This document shows, one piece after another, positions 6,062 to 11,067 of a stretch of 11,067 nt of DNA. Where the stretch lies: the NCBI GenBank assembly GCA_041862635.1, contig JBGVTO010000196.1:1-11067 (forward strand). Direction: 5' to 3'. The DNA is from NIOZ-UU13 sp041862635 (GTDB taxonomy: Bacteria; Planctomycetota; Phycisphaerae; Sedimentisphaerales; Anaerobacaceae). Both the position numbers and the translations under genes were made by a program. How positions within the stretch are numbered: the first letter of the stretch is position 1; each line of letters opens with the position of its first letter. The notes under the pieces are model-generated. The model was not told where the DNA came from, made no database searches, and saw only the letters and a program-made list of their open reading frames with translations.

Positions 6062-7366
6062 ATGAGAATTATAGCGGTTGTTAATCAAAAAGGTGGTTGT
6101 GGCAAAACGACGGTATCAATAAACCTGGCCAGCGCTCTTGCCGGGGCGGGACAGAGAGTCCTGCTGGTCGATATGGACCCGCAGTCCCATTGCGCGGTCG
6201 GCTTGGCTGTGCCCGAGGAGCAGATCGAGCAAAGTATCTACGATGTGCTGATAAGCACAAGCAGAAACGAGCCGATTAAGCTCACTGAAATACTCTGGCA
6301 GATTAGCGACAGGCTGGAGCTGGCGCCGGCCAGTTTAGACCTCTCCGCGTTCGAGCAGCAGATGGTCGGTATCGCCGAACGTGAATGCTGTCTGAAAGAT
6401 GCCCTGAACGTGATAAAGTACGATTATGACTACACAGTAATCGATTGTCCCCCCGCCGTGAGCCTGTTGACCTTCAATGCGCTAAGGGCCGCCACTGATG
6501 TTATTGTTCCTGTCGAGACCGGCTATTTCGCGCTCCACGGGCTTAGCAGGCAGCTCGAAACTCTCAGCGTACTCTGTAGACGGCACAGCCAGCAGGTCGA
6601 TGTCAGAGTCTTGGCAAGCATGTATGATATTAGGACAAAGATGGCCAGGGAAATTTTGGCCGAATTGCGCAGCCACTTCGCTGACAAAATGTTCCAGACA
6701 GTTGTCAGTTTCAATACCAAGATCAAGGAAGCATCCAGTTTTGGCCAACCCATTAGTGAGTACGACCAGGCCAGCAGGGGCAATACAGATTTTAGCTCCC
6801 TTGCTGAAGAGGTCTTGGGCTCTCAGGCCAGAGAGCAGCGTCACGAGTTTGTCAACACCTTGGCCGATCAGCTCGAATTCATCAGCGCCACCGCCGACGA
6901 ATTGCTTCAGTCTTCGAAGCCACCAATAGAACCTGAGCTGGCCCCCCGAACCGACGAGCCACATCTCGTCCTTCCCGTCGAGGAGTTTACTACTGCCGAA
7001 GCGGCCCCCACCGTTTTGCTTGGCAAAAGCGAAGAAGTGACCGAGACAGCGAAGCCCCTCGATACTGCCGCCAAGCTTTCTGAATATTACGGCGTTAACC
7101 AGGTCAAGGATGCCGTGGTATTTGTAACGCTGTATCCGCGCGCCGCCACGGTGCAGGTCGCCGGCGACTTTAATAATTGGCAGCCGGAACAAACCCCCAT
7201 GCTAAAAGTCGGTGACAGCGGCGTCTGGCAAACGGAGATGAACCTCTCTCCCGGACGATATCGCTATCGCCTGGTTGTTGATGGCCAGTGGCAGCAGGAC
7301 CCATATAATGAATTGACCGAATTAAATCCCTTCGGCGGATTTAACTCGGTCATCGAGGTCAAATAG
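6062..7366 (+). CDS. ParA/MinD-type ATPase fused to a C-terminal CBM48 (glycogen-binding) domain
   Basis: A 434-aa protein. Residues 1-255 are a ParA ATPase: deviant Walker A K10-GGCGKTT with the signature lysine, Walker A' DMDP (37-40), Walker B VIDCPP (126-131), and the VPVETGYFALHGL segment common in this family. Residues 256-345 are a helical then Pro/Glu-rich linker. Residues about 349-434 form a CBM48/AMPK-type beta-sandwich, with VQVAGDFNNW, GVWQTEMNLSPGRYRYRLVV, DGQWQQDPYNE and a final N-S-V-I-E-V. W373 and W410 sit where this family contacts glucans. ParA proteins move cargo using ATP-driven dimerisation on DNA or membrane, usually with a ParB-like partner; no parB or parS is visible here. 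The fusion suggests cargo tied to glycogen or another glucan, though the domain could also be structural. The ATG at 6062 has GGAG 7 nt upstream, and the homology starts exactly there (MRIIAVVNQKGG), so a longer upstream frame is rejected. Confidence 0.88.
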   Translation: MRIIAVVNQKGGCGKTTVSINLASALAGAGQRVLLVDMDPQSHCAVGLAVPEEQIEQSIYDVLISTSRNEPIKLTEILWQISDRLELAPASLDLSAFEQQMVGIAERECCLKDALNVIKYDYDYTVIDCPPAVSLLTFNALRAATDVIVPVETGYFALHGLSRQLETLSVLCRRHSQQVDVRVLASMYDIRTKMAREILAELRSHFADKMFQTVVSFNTKIKEASSFGQPISEYDQASRGNTDFSSLAEEVLGSQAREQRHEFVNTLADQLEFISATADELLQSSKPPIEPELAPRTDEPHLVLPVEEFTTAEAAPTVLLGKSEEVTETAKPLDTAAKLSEYYGVNQVKDAVVFVTLYPRAATVQVAGDFNNWQPEQTPMLKVGDSGVWQTEMNLSPGRYRYRLVVDGQWQQDPYNELTELNPFGGFNSVIEVK

Positions 7367-7505
7367 ACATTAGTTAGGTCCTGTTTTGCAACAGATATCC
7401 CTGGAATCCTTATCAAATAGTCTCTTGTATCGGTTTTAATCTCAGTTTTTCGGTATAATATCCTCTTACTGCTGAGGAGGAGGTAAAAATTTTTAAATTT
7501 TTTCT

Positions 7506-7533
7506 TTGCCATAAAGTCCGATAATGTTATAAT
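7506..7533 (+). promoter_or_regulatory. Sigma-70-like promoter for the secreted-protein genes
   Basis: TTGCCA (7506-7511) and a perfect TATAAT (7528-7533) are spaced by 16 bp. Transcription would begin near 7540, about 330 nt before the ATG at 7873. A second TATAAT-like box at 7453-7458 lacks a properly placed -35. Confidence 0.6.
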
Positions 7534-7593
7534 CTATATTACATGGCCACGGTTTCCAGGAGGGTGATTGTGATTGTGTAACATTTGTTGGTG

Positions 7594-7618
7594 GGTTGAG
7601 AATGGATGCTCTCAGCGG
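7594..7618 (+). repeat. Copy 1 of a duplicated translation-start segment
   Basis: These 25 bases match 10165-10189 at 22 positions, beginning GGTTGAGAATGGA in both. In each copy the ATG is 8 nt in, and it opens a frame with a signal-peptide-like N-terminus. The partner copy starts the PEP-CTERM gene. Confidence 0.6.
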
Positions 7619-7718
7619 ATTAAAACGTAGGGCGGCATGTCTGTTCGCGCAGATGATGTCGTGTTATCCTCTATTTGCCAATTCGATTTCTTTTCGCAAA
7701 GCCGGAAAGTTGTTTTGA
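7602..7718 (+). CDS. Orphan 38-aa signal-peptide-like ORF in the leader (possible remnant or leader peptide)
   Basis: The frame ATG (7602) to TGA (7716-7718) encodes MDALSGLKRRAACLFAQMMS and 18 further residues (CYPLFANSIS...). It has a basic stretch (K8-R9-R10), a modestly hydrophobic core (11-26) and a signal-peptidase-like F-A-N end near residue 27, then only 11 more residues. Its start region is nearly the same as that of the PEP-CTERM gene at 10173, so the ATG is probably a used or formerly used start. No strong Shine-Dalgarno precedes it, as is also true at 10173. It could be a truncated remnant of a secreted-protein gene, a short secreted peptide, or an upstream ORF controlling the 418-aa gene. 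The sequence does not decide between them. Confidence 0.35.
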   Translation: MDALSGLKRRAACLFAQMMSCYPLFANSISFRKAGKLF

Positions 7719-7872
7719 TATGCAAAAAAACCAATATCTAATTGTAACTTTCGGGGGAAGGAAGGAGGCGGTATAGGCAAGAAAAACAGCACTTATTTTG
7801 AAACATCAGGAGGGTGTTGATAAGTGTTAGTTTAATGAGAAAACGAAATTTCTATTATTAAGGAGAATAATA

Positions 7873-9129
7873 ATGAAAAAGCTGATTGCAATCTTGGTCC
7901 CCGTGCTGATGCTTTGTTCTAATGCTTACCCCCAAAGCGGTAACGCGGAGCTTCCTGAGGGCACACCCGAGACAATGATTAAAGTGGACACTGATGTTAC
8001 CACCAGCCAATCCCAGGACGTTTCTGTTGTAGGCAGTGACTCCACTTCTTCCTCCAGTTCGGAGGTGAGTATCAATTCCACCTCAATTTCGAACTACAGG
8101 ACACGGACGCCGCCGATTACAACGTTTCCTCCATATTTGCCCTATTGGACTCATGGAGGCTGGGGAACTATAAAGGCTTACTTCCCGAATGGACCTAATA
8201 GTGATGACCAGGTGTATGAACGGATTTTCAATCCTAATAACCCCGATGACATGCAAGGGCTTAGGGGCGTTCTTGAATCGTTGCCTTATGAAAGCCCATT
8301 TGGTGTTTTCGGCGGCTTCCTTAATGGTGTTGGGGCAGTGTTTGGCGGGCCTGATAATTACCATCACGGCAGGGGATTTGAAATAGCAAATTCGCTTGTT
8401 CGTACTCGCAGACCCAGGAGAAAGCCTCTTTTAGTCTTTATTGACTCCAATGTGGATACAGGGCTGTTGACAAAAGCCGGTTATGCTTATGTTGGAAAGG
8501 TAAGCTTAGAAGGCAGGGTGGACCGCAACTGGGATCACGTCTATGATGCTGCGGTAGCAGAGGCTTTGCCGTGGGATGTTGATATCCTGCTTATCTCCGG
8601 CGGCATGAAAGGTGTCACCGTTGGCTCAAATATTGCTTTTCCTGGAGCCGGCGGTGCGTACAGCCAGTCTAACTACTCTATTTCTTTGTTTGGTGCTGTC
8701 TCAAGCGGGATTACAGAAGGCAAAGGAAAGGCTATTATGAGCGCTGCAGGTTATAGGTATTGCCCGGCCCTTGCTAAGAGGAGAAGAATTCCTAAGGCCT
8801 TCTATGAAAAATTCCACGCAAAGTTCTATAAAAGACTTGCTCAGGAGCCTGCTGAAAAACCGGCCCATATACCTGTTCAAGAGCCCGAACAAATACCTGT
8901 TCACGAGTTTGAGCTGATGCCTGTACCAGTGATAAAAAAGCCGGTGTCAGAACAAAAAGCGCCTCAGTCGAAAGTTTCTCCCGAAGGAGCTGAAGAAGCT
9001 GAAGAAGCGCCTGCTGCTTTTCCTGCTCAAAGGAGACGTTACGTCCCCGGTGTTGAAGTGAGCCAGCAACTTTATGACATGGCAGGATTTGGGTTACATG
9101 AGAGAGTGCATAACGTAACAATAAAGTAA
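7873..9129 (+). CDS. Secreted protein of unknown family with Ser-rich and Pro/Glu-repeat regions
   Basis: A 418-aa protein not recognised as any known family. A Sec signal peptide covers 1-18 (MKKLIAILVPVLMLCSNA); C15 does not sit in a proper lipobox. Residues 40-73 are a Ser/Thr-rich stretch with alternating Val/Ile. Residues 75-170 are rich in Pro, Gly and aromatics (for example YLPYWTHGGWG). Residues 185-298 look like a compact globular domain with LLVFIDSNVD, KAGYAYVGKV, DVDILLISGGMKGV and SAAGYRYCP. A basic stretch follows (302-320). An octapeptide-like repeat comes next (IPVQEPEQ, IPVHEFEL, MPVPVIKK at 333-356), then an acidic E/A run and a conserved-looking C-terminus (QQLYDMAGFGLHERVHNVTIK region). 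The ATG at 7873 has AGGAG 7 nt upstream. It sits upstream of another unknown secreted protein, probably in one transcription unit. It may be a surface or cell-wall protein; this is inference. Confidence 0.82.
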   Translation: MKKLIAILVPVLMLCSNAYPQSGNAELPEGTPETMIKVDTDVTTSQSQDVSVVGSDSTSSSSSEVSINSTSISNYRTRTPPITTFPPYLPYWTHGGWGTIKAYFPNGPNSDDQVYERIFNPNNPDDMQGLRGVLESLPYESPFGVFGGFLNGVGAVFGGPDNYHHGRGFEIANSLVRTRRPRRKPLLVFIDSNVDTGLLTKAGYAYVGKVSLEGRVDRNWDHVYDAAVAEALPWDVDILLISGGMKGVTVGSNIAFPGAGGAYSQSNYSISLFGAVSSGITEGKGKAIMSAAGYRYCPALAKRRRIPKAFYEKFHAKFYKRLAQEPAEKPAHIPVQEPEQIPVHEFELMPVPVIKKPVSEQKAPQSKVSPEGAEEAEEAPAAFPAQRRRYVPGVEVSQQLYDMAGFGLHERVHNVTIK

Positions 9130-9130
9130 C

Positions 9131-9159
9131 TTTCATAGAGATAAAAATCTCCAATGAAA
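9131..9159 (+). other. Intergenic hairpin between the two secreted-protein genes
   Basis: TTTCAT (9131-9136) pairs with ATGAAA (9154-9159), and inside it GAGAT (9138-9142) pairs with ATCTC (9147-9151), with small bulges. It begins 1 nt after the stop of the 418-aa gene and has no T-tract. It is therefore more likely an mRNA stabiliser or partial attenuator than a full terminator. Confidence 0.45.
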
Positions 9160-9301
9160 TTGATATGATGTCTTCGCCATGAGGGAGAAAGGAGGTCGCA
9201 GATAGAGCGAAAAAGGTTGTTTATAGCGTTGTAATTGCTGATGATTTGTTAGCAGTTGGAAGGGAATCTGAAAAATAAAATAAAAAGAGAAGGAGTTTAA
9301 T

Positions 9302-9895
9302 ATGCTTAGAAAATTCTTATTCTCCGCGGCAGTTATTTTACTGCTGTCCTCCGGAGTCTTTGCGGACATAGGCCTGGTCCAGAGTTTTGAAATTGGCGAG
9401 TTGAATAAGGTCAAGGTGGTTGGAGGATTCGGTATGGCATCAGGAAGAAACTATCTGGAGATTGGCCAAAGACAGATGGAACGCCAGGCTTGCTTAGGCA
9501 GTGCAGCCATGAAGCAGGGAGGCATATTGACCCAGCATGCACGTGTTCGGGCCCGGAGTGGTGCAGTTGGTGTTATACAGAATGCATCGGTTAAAGGTTC
9601 GCAAAACCAGTTTATCGGACGTGGATATAGAGGTTCACATACTCAGGGCCAGAGTCTGAATCTGAACTTTAACACAATTGCGCGCAAACCTTTTGATGCT
9701 GTTGGACGCGCAACAGGCTCACAGAGTTTCGTTGGTGAACAAAGTCAGAAGCAAACCTATCGCGGAGGATCCAGTGCAAGCTCTCAGTTTGTTCATGCTG
9801 AACAAGATGTTAAGATTATCGGCGGCCCGAGCTCTGATGTTGTTGTGAAAAATAACCTGAATGTCAAGATGTTCCAGGGTGACACCTCTCAGTAA
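9302..9895 (+). CDS. Small secreted Gln/Ser/Gly-rich protein of unknown family
   Basis: A 197-aa protein, not recognised. A clear Sec signal peptide covers 1-21 (MLRKFLFSAAVILLLSSGVFA, cleavage before DIG). The mature protein is rich in Gln, Ser, Gly, Asn and Val. It has an imperfect internal repeat: GSQNQFIGRGYRGS (99-112) resembles GSQSFVGEQSQKQTYRGGS (139-157), about 40 residues apart, each following an alternating-hydrophobic stretch. One Cys (C64) is present. The composition recalls curlin-like and other fibre-forming or beta-solenoid proteins, but no diagnostic curlin repeat is seen, so this is only a suggestion. The ATG at 9302 has AGGAG 6 nt upstream. It follows the 418-aa secreted protein by 172 nt with no terminator between them, and a strong terminator follows, so the two are likely co-transcribed and may work together at the cell surface. 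Confidence 0.82.
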   Translation: MLRKFLFSAAVILLLSSGVFADIGLVQSFEIGELNKVKVVGGFGMASGRNYLEIGQRQMERQACLGSAAMKQGGILTQHARVRARSGAVGVIQNASVKGSQNQFIGRGYRGSHTQGQSLNLNFNTIARKPFDAVGRATGSQSFVGEQSQKQTYRGGSSASSQFVHAEQDVKIIGGPSSDVVVKNNLNVKMFQGDTSQ

Positions 9896-9952
9896 CTGCC
9901 GGCAAAATCTCGGATAGTTTCAAGGAGACCTTTCTAATAATTTAGTTAAAAG

Positions 9953-10012
9953 GAGCCTTAAAGGGACCTCTTGCGTGAAAGAGTGTGTAATCTCTTTAGG
10001 GCTCTTTTTTTT
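9953..10012 (+). terminator. Strong rho-independent terminator of the secreted-protein unit
   Basis: GAGCCTTAAAG (9953-9963) pairs with CTTTAGGGCTC (9994-10004) over 11 bp with one G-U pair. An inner CTCTT/AAGAG hairpin shortens the loop, and eight T residues (10005-10012) follow. It lies 57 nt after the stop of the 197-aa gene. Confidence 0.85.
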
Positions 10013-10100
10013 GTTCCTCGCCGTTTTTTTCAGTTTTTCGTTTGCCAAGAGAATCCCATAAGATTACAATTCCCAATACTATAAGTGGGATTGCCCGCAT
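9996..10100 (-). CDS. Possible single-span membrane microprotein (34 aa)
   Basis: The minus-strand ATG at 10098-10100 opens a 34-codon frame, stop at 9996-9998. The translation begins MRAIPLIVLGIVILWDSLGK and continues with a very polar tail rich in Lys and Glu (RKTEKNGEEQKKEP). One hydrophobic helix (about 3-18) followed by a charged tail is the standard look of bacterial membrane microproteins. Against it: no Shine-Dalgarno is visible, the frame is short, and its last codons coincide with the terminator of the opposite-strand gene, whose T-run supplies the AAA codons. It may therefore be chance. A translated protein would be antisense to the spacer between the 197-aa and PEP-CTERM genes. 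Confidence 0.35.
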   Translation of the reverse strand: MRAIPLIVLGIVILWDSLGKRKTEKNGEEQKKEP

Positions 10101-10113
10101 ATAGTTGTTCGCA

Positions 10114-10139
10114 CCGTAAGATAAACTACCAGCTTACGG
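10114..10139 (+). other. Hairpin in the upstream region of the PEP-CTERM gene
   Basis: CCGTAAG (10114-10120) and CTTACGG (10133-10139) are perfect 7-bp arms around a 12-nt loop, 33 nt before the ATG at 10173. It could be an operator or leader structure. No convincing promoter boxes were found for this gene. Confidence 0.35.
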
Positions 10140-10164
10140 AGTTCGACTATAAATTCCACTGGCA

Positions 10165-10189
10165 GGTTGAGAATGGAAGCTCGCAGCCG
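10165..10189 (+). repeat. Copy 2 of the duplicated translation-start segment
   Basis: It matches 7594-7618 at 22 of 25 positions, with the ATG at the same offset. It supports the ATG at 10173 as the start of the PEP-CTERM gene in preference to the TTG at 10167. Confidence 0.6.
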
Positions 10190-10781
10190 TGTACAATGGA
10201 GTGTTGCAATTCTTTTTGGGGTAGGGGCTTTTTGTTTTCCTGTTTTTGCCGACCAGGTTTATAAATACGAAGGCGAATTCAACTTACAAATTCCCGCCGA
10301 GCCGGACACCGGCAAAGGATGGATGGCTGATGCTGTTATTGAAATTGACTCCCATTTAACTATTCTTGACCTTGATGTCGGCATAACTTTGACGCATTCC
10401 AACGTCTTTGATTTGCAAATCTCTTTGCAAAGCCCTGACGGAACGACCCTGTCCTTAAATGAGTACAATCCTGATAATGAGTTTTTTAAGGGCGCAGATT
10501 ACTCACAAACCGTATTTGACGATGAAGCCCAGACCCCCATCGACCAGGCGCAGCCACCTTTTACAGGCCGATTCAGACCTAACTCATCGAACGGCCTGGA
10601 GGTTTTTGACGGCCAGGACGCTTATGGCCCTTGGCACCTCCAGATCTATGATGCCTATTATCACGACACCGGCACCTTCAACAGTTTTGAACTTACCATC
10701 ACAACTCCCGAACCGGCTACTGTGGCACTCTTGGCACTCGGTGCAGGCTTTGCAGCACTTTTACGACCCCCCCGAAGATGA
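10173..10781 (+). CDS. Secreted P-domain protein with PEP-CTERM sorting tail
   Basis: A 202-aa protein. An N-terminal signal peptide covers about 1-27 (ending FCFPVFA). A proprotein-convertase P-domain-like beta-sandwich spans about 50-177, with DLDVGITLTHSNVFDLQISLQSPDG, FTGRF, GPWHLQIYDAYYHDTGTFNSFELTIT. A PEP-CTERM anchor follows: P179-E-P-A, a hydrophobic helix (VALLALGAGFAALL) and a basic end (RPPRR). PEP-CTERM tails are processed by exosortase during export in exopolysaccharide-producing Gram-negative and PVC bacteria. P-domains usually follow a subtilisin-like protease; here there is none, so the domain stands alone as a surface or binding module. The ATG at 10173 has only a weak AGG 6 nt upstream, but its start segment is duplicated at 7594. 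A run of seven C residues (10767-10773) encodes the R-P-P-R junction of the basic tail, a possible slippage site. Confidence 0.87.
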   Translation: MEARSRVQWSVAILFGVGAFCFPVFADQVYKYEGEFNLQIPAEPDTGKGWMADAVIEIDSHLTILDLDVGITLTHSNVFDLQISLQSPDGTTLSLNEYNPDNEFFKGADYSQTVFDDEAQTPIDQAQPPFTGRFRPNSSNGLEVFDGQDAYGPWHLQIYDAYYHDTGTFNSFELTITTPEPATVALLALGAGFAALLRPPRR

Positions 10782-10943
10782 TAGTTTCATTGGGTGGTGT
10801 TTAGCCGTCGACGGCACAACGATGCAGTCCTGTGAAATTTGTCTTCAACTCAGATCAGGGAACAGTAATCCAAAACCGTCAAATAAAATCGGCAATTGTA
10901 AATCACAACCACCATTCACCAATTACCAGTTACCAGCAAGAAA

Positions 10944-10976
10944 GGGGCTTATACCGAATCAATCGATATAAGCCCC
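10944..10976 (-). terminator. Hairpin terminator, best in the minus direction (convergent intergenic)
   Basis: GGGGCTTATA (10944-10953) and TATAAGCCCC (10967-10976) form a perfect 10-bp stem with a 13-nt loop. Read on the minus strand the hairpin is followed by TTTCTT; on the plus strand the following bases are not T-rich. It most likely ends a minus-strand gene entering from the right and may also protect the PEP-CTERM mRNA. Confidence 0.6.
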
Positions 10977-11035
10977 GAATTGCCACAAATCGACTACATT
11001 CACCACGTAATTCTAATTGCCAAATAAATCACTGC

Positions 11036-11067
11036 TTACTGAGCCGGCCGATACAGCCGAATATCAT
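11036..11067 (-). CDS. Possible C-terminus of a minus-strand gene (cut by window edge)
   Basis: On the minus strand, the bases from the edge read in one frame as DIRLYRPAQ followed by TAA (11036-11038), and a terminator-like hairpin lies 60 nt downstream. Only nine full codons are visible, so no family can be assigned. The placement fits a convergent gene to the right. The other frames also reach stops soon (one at 11029-11031), so the frame is a guess. Confidence 0.25.
   Translation of the reverse strand, partial: DIRLYRPAQ

Larger units (their letters stand above)
7540..7872 (+). promoter_or_regulatory. Long leader with repeated Shine-Dalgarno-like tracts
   Basis: Between the promoter and the 418-aa gene there are purine tracts that look like ribosome binding sites at 7558-7563 (AGGAGG), 7762-7768 (AAGGAGG), 7808-7813 (AGGAGG) and 7861-7865 (AGGAG). 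Another, at 7475-7483, lies before the promoter. Only the last has an ATG at normal spacing. The tract at 7558 is followed by GTG ATT GTG TAA. The one at 7808 is followed by a short frame (GTG/TTG start) that ends at 7861 within the real ribosome binding site. CAGGAGGGTG occurs twice (7557-7566 and 7807-7816). Upstream ORFs or regulatory RNA structure are possible; no known riboswitch was recognised. Confidence 0.35.

Noticed and set aside
6482..7192. 236-codon open frame on the minus strand
   Set aside because: It lies entirely antisense to the ParA-CBM48 gene, whose frame shows clear conserved motifs; the antisense translation has no domain look and no ribosome binding site.
7264..7512. 82-codon minus-strand frame after the ParA-like gene
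   Set aside because: It overlaps the end of the ParA-CBM48 coding region antisense and is dominated by AT-rich spacer codons.
7695..7705. CGCAAAGCCGG, resembling the core of a c-di-GMP-I riboswitch
   Set aside because: The other conserved parts (the GGCAAACC-like 5' segment and the GNRA tetraloop and receptor stems) are missing, so the resemblance is local and probably chance.
8792..9154. 120-codon minus-strand frame with Leu/Gln-rich repeats
   Set aside because: It is the antisense shadow of the Pro/Glu repeat region of the 418-aa secreted protein; the repeat explains its openness.
10804..10815. 12-bp perfect palindrome GCCGTCGACGGC after the PEP-CTERM gene
   Set aside because: Single copy, no second element, not like parS or any recombinase site I know; too short to claim a function.
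10459..10971. 170-codon plus-strand frame overlapping the PEP-CTERM gene
   Set aside because: It is a shifted reading of the PEP-CTERM gene; the P-domain and PEP-CTERM motifs are in the other frame.

Overview
The window is about 11 kb of bacterial chromosome with moderate GC content. It most likely comes from a planctomycete-type organism, in or near the Phycisphaerae/Sedimentisphaerales. This is an inference from several features together: a PEP-CTERM sorted protein, a Tat-exported sugar-isomerase-like protein, a LemA/TPM pair, and large secreted proteins of no recognised family. There is no rRNA, tRNA, CRISPR array or insertion sequence, and nothing looks phage-like.

Left part (1-4651), envelope and protein quality control. 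A minus-strand operon runs from a nucleotidyltransferase-fold protein (961-1719) to a TPM-domain membrane protein (164-958) and then lemA, which is cut by the window edge (1-125). It is divergent from hflK-hflC (1932-3822, overlapping by 8 nt). Good sigma-70-like promoters face away from each other in the shared spacer. Next comes an Hsp20 chaperone (4092-4535) with a near-perfect sigma-54 (-24/-12) promoter and a strong intrinsic terminator. These genes plausibly belong to membrane and protein-folding stress handling.

Middle part (4711-7366). A minus-strand Tat-signal TIM-barrel sugar phosphate isomerase/epimerase-like gene (4711-5598) is separated by a gene-poor spacer from an orphan ParA-type ATPase (6062-7366). 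The C-terminus of that ATPase is a CBM48/AMPK-type glycogen-binding domain. No parB is visible next to it.

Right part (7367-11067), secreted accessory proteins. A sigma-70-like promoter at 7506-7533 starts a leader of about 330 nt. The leader carries several Shine-Dalgarno-like tracts and a 38-codon orphan signal-peptide ORF. Two unrecognised secreted proteins follow: 418 aa (7873-9129), with a Ser-rich stretch and a Pro/Glu octapeptide repeat, and 197 aa (9302-9895), Gln/Ser/Gly-rich with an imperfect internal repeat. A strong terminator closes the unit. Overlapping that terminator on the minus strand is a possible 34-aa single-span membrane microprotein. The last full gene (10173-10781) encodes a proprotein-convertase P-domain protein with a PEP-CTERM tail. 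Its translation start region is nearly the same as that of the orphan leader ORF 2.6 kb upstream. A hairpin at 10944-10976 probably terminates a minus-strand gene entering from the right edge.

The best candidates for undescribed biology are the ParA-CBM48 fusion, the two-gene secreted module with its unusual leader, the sigma-54-controlled Hsp20, and the reused start region shared by the leader ORF and the PEP-CTERM gene.
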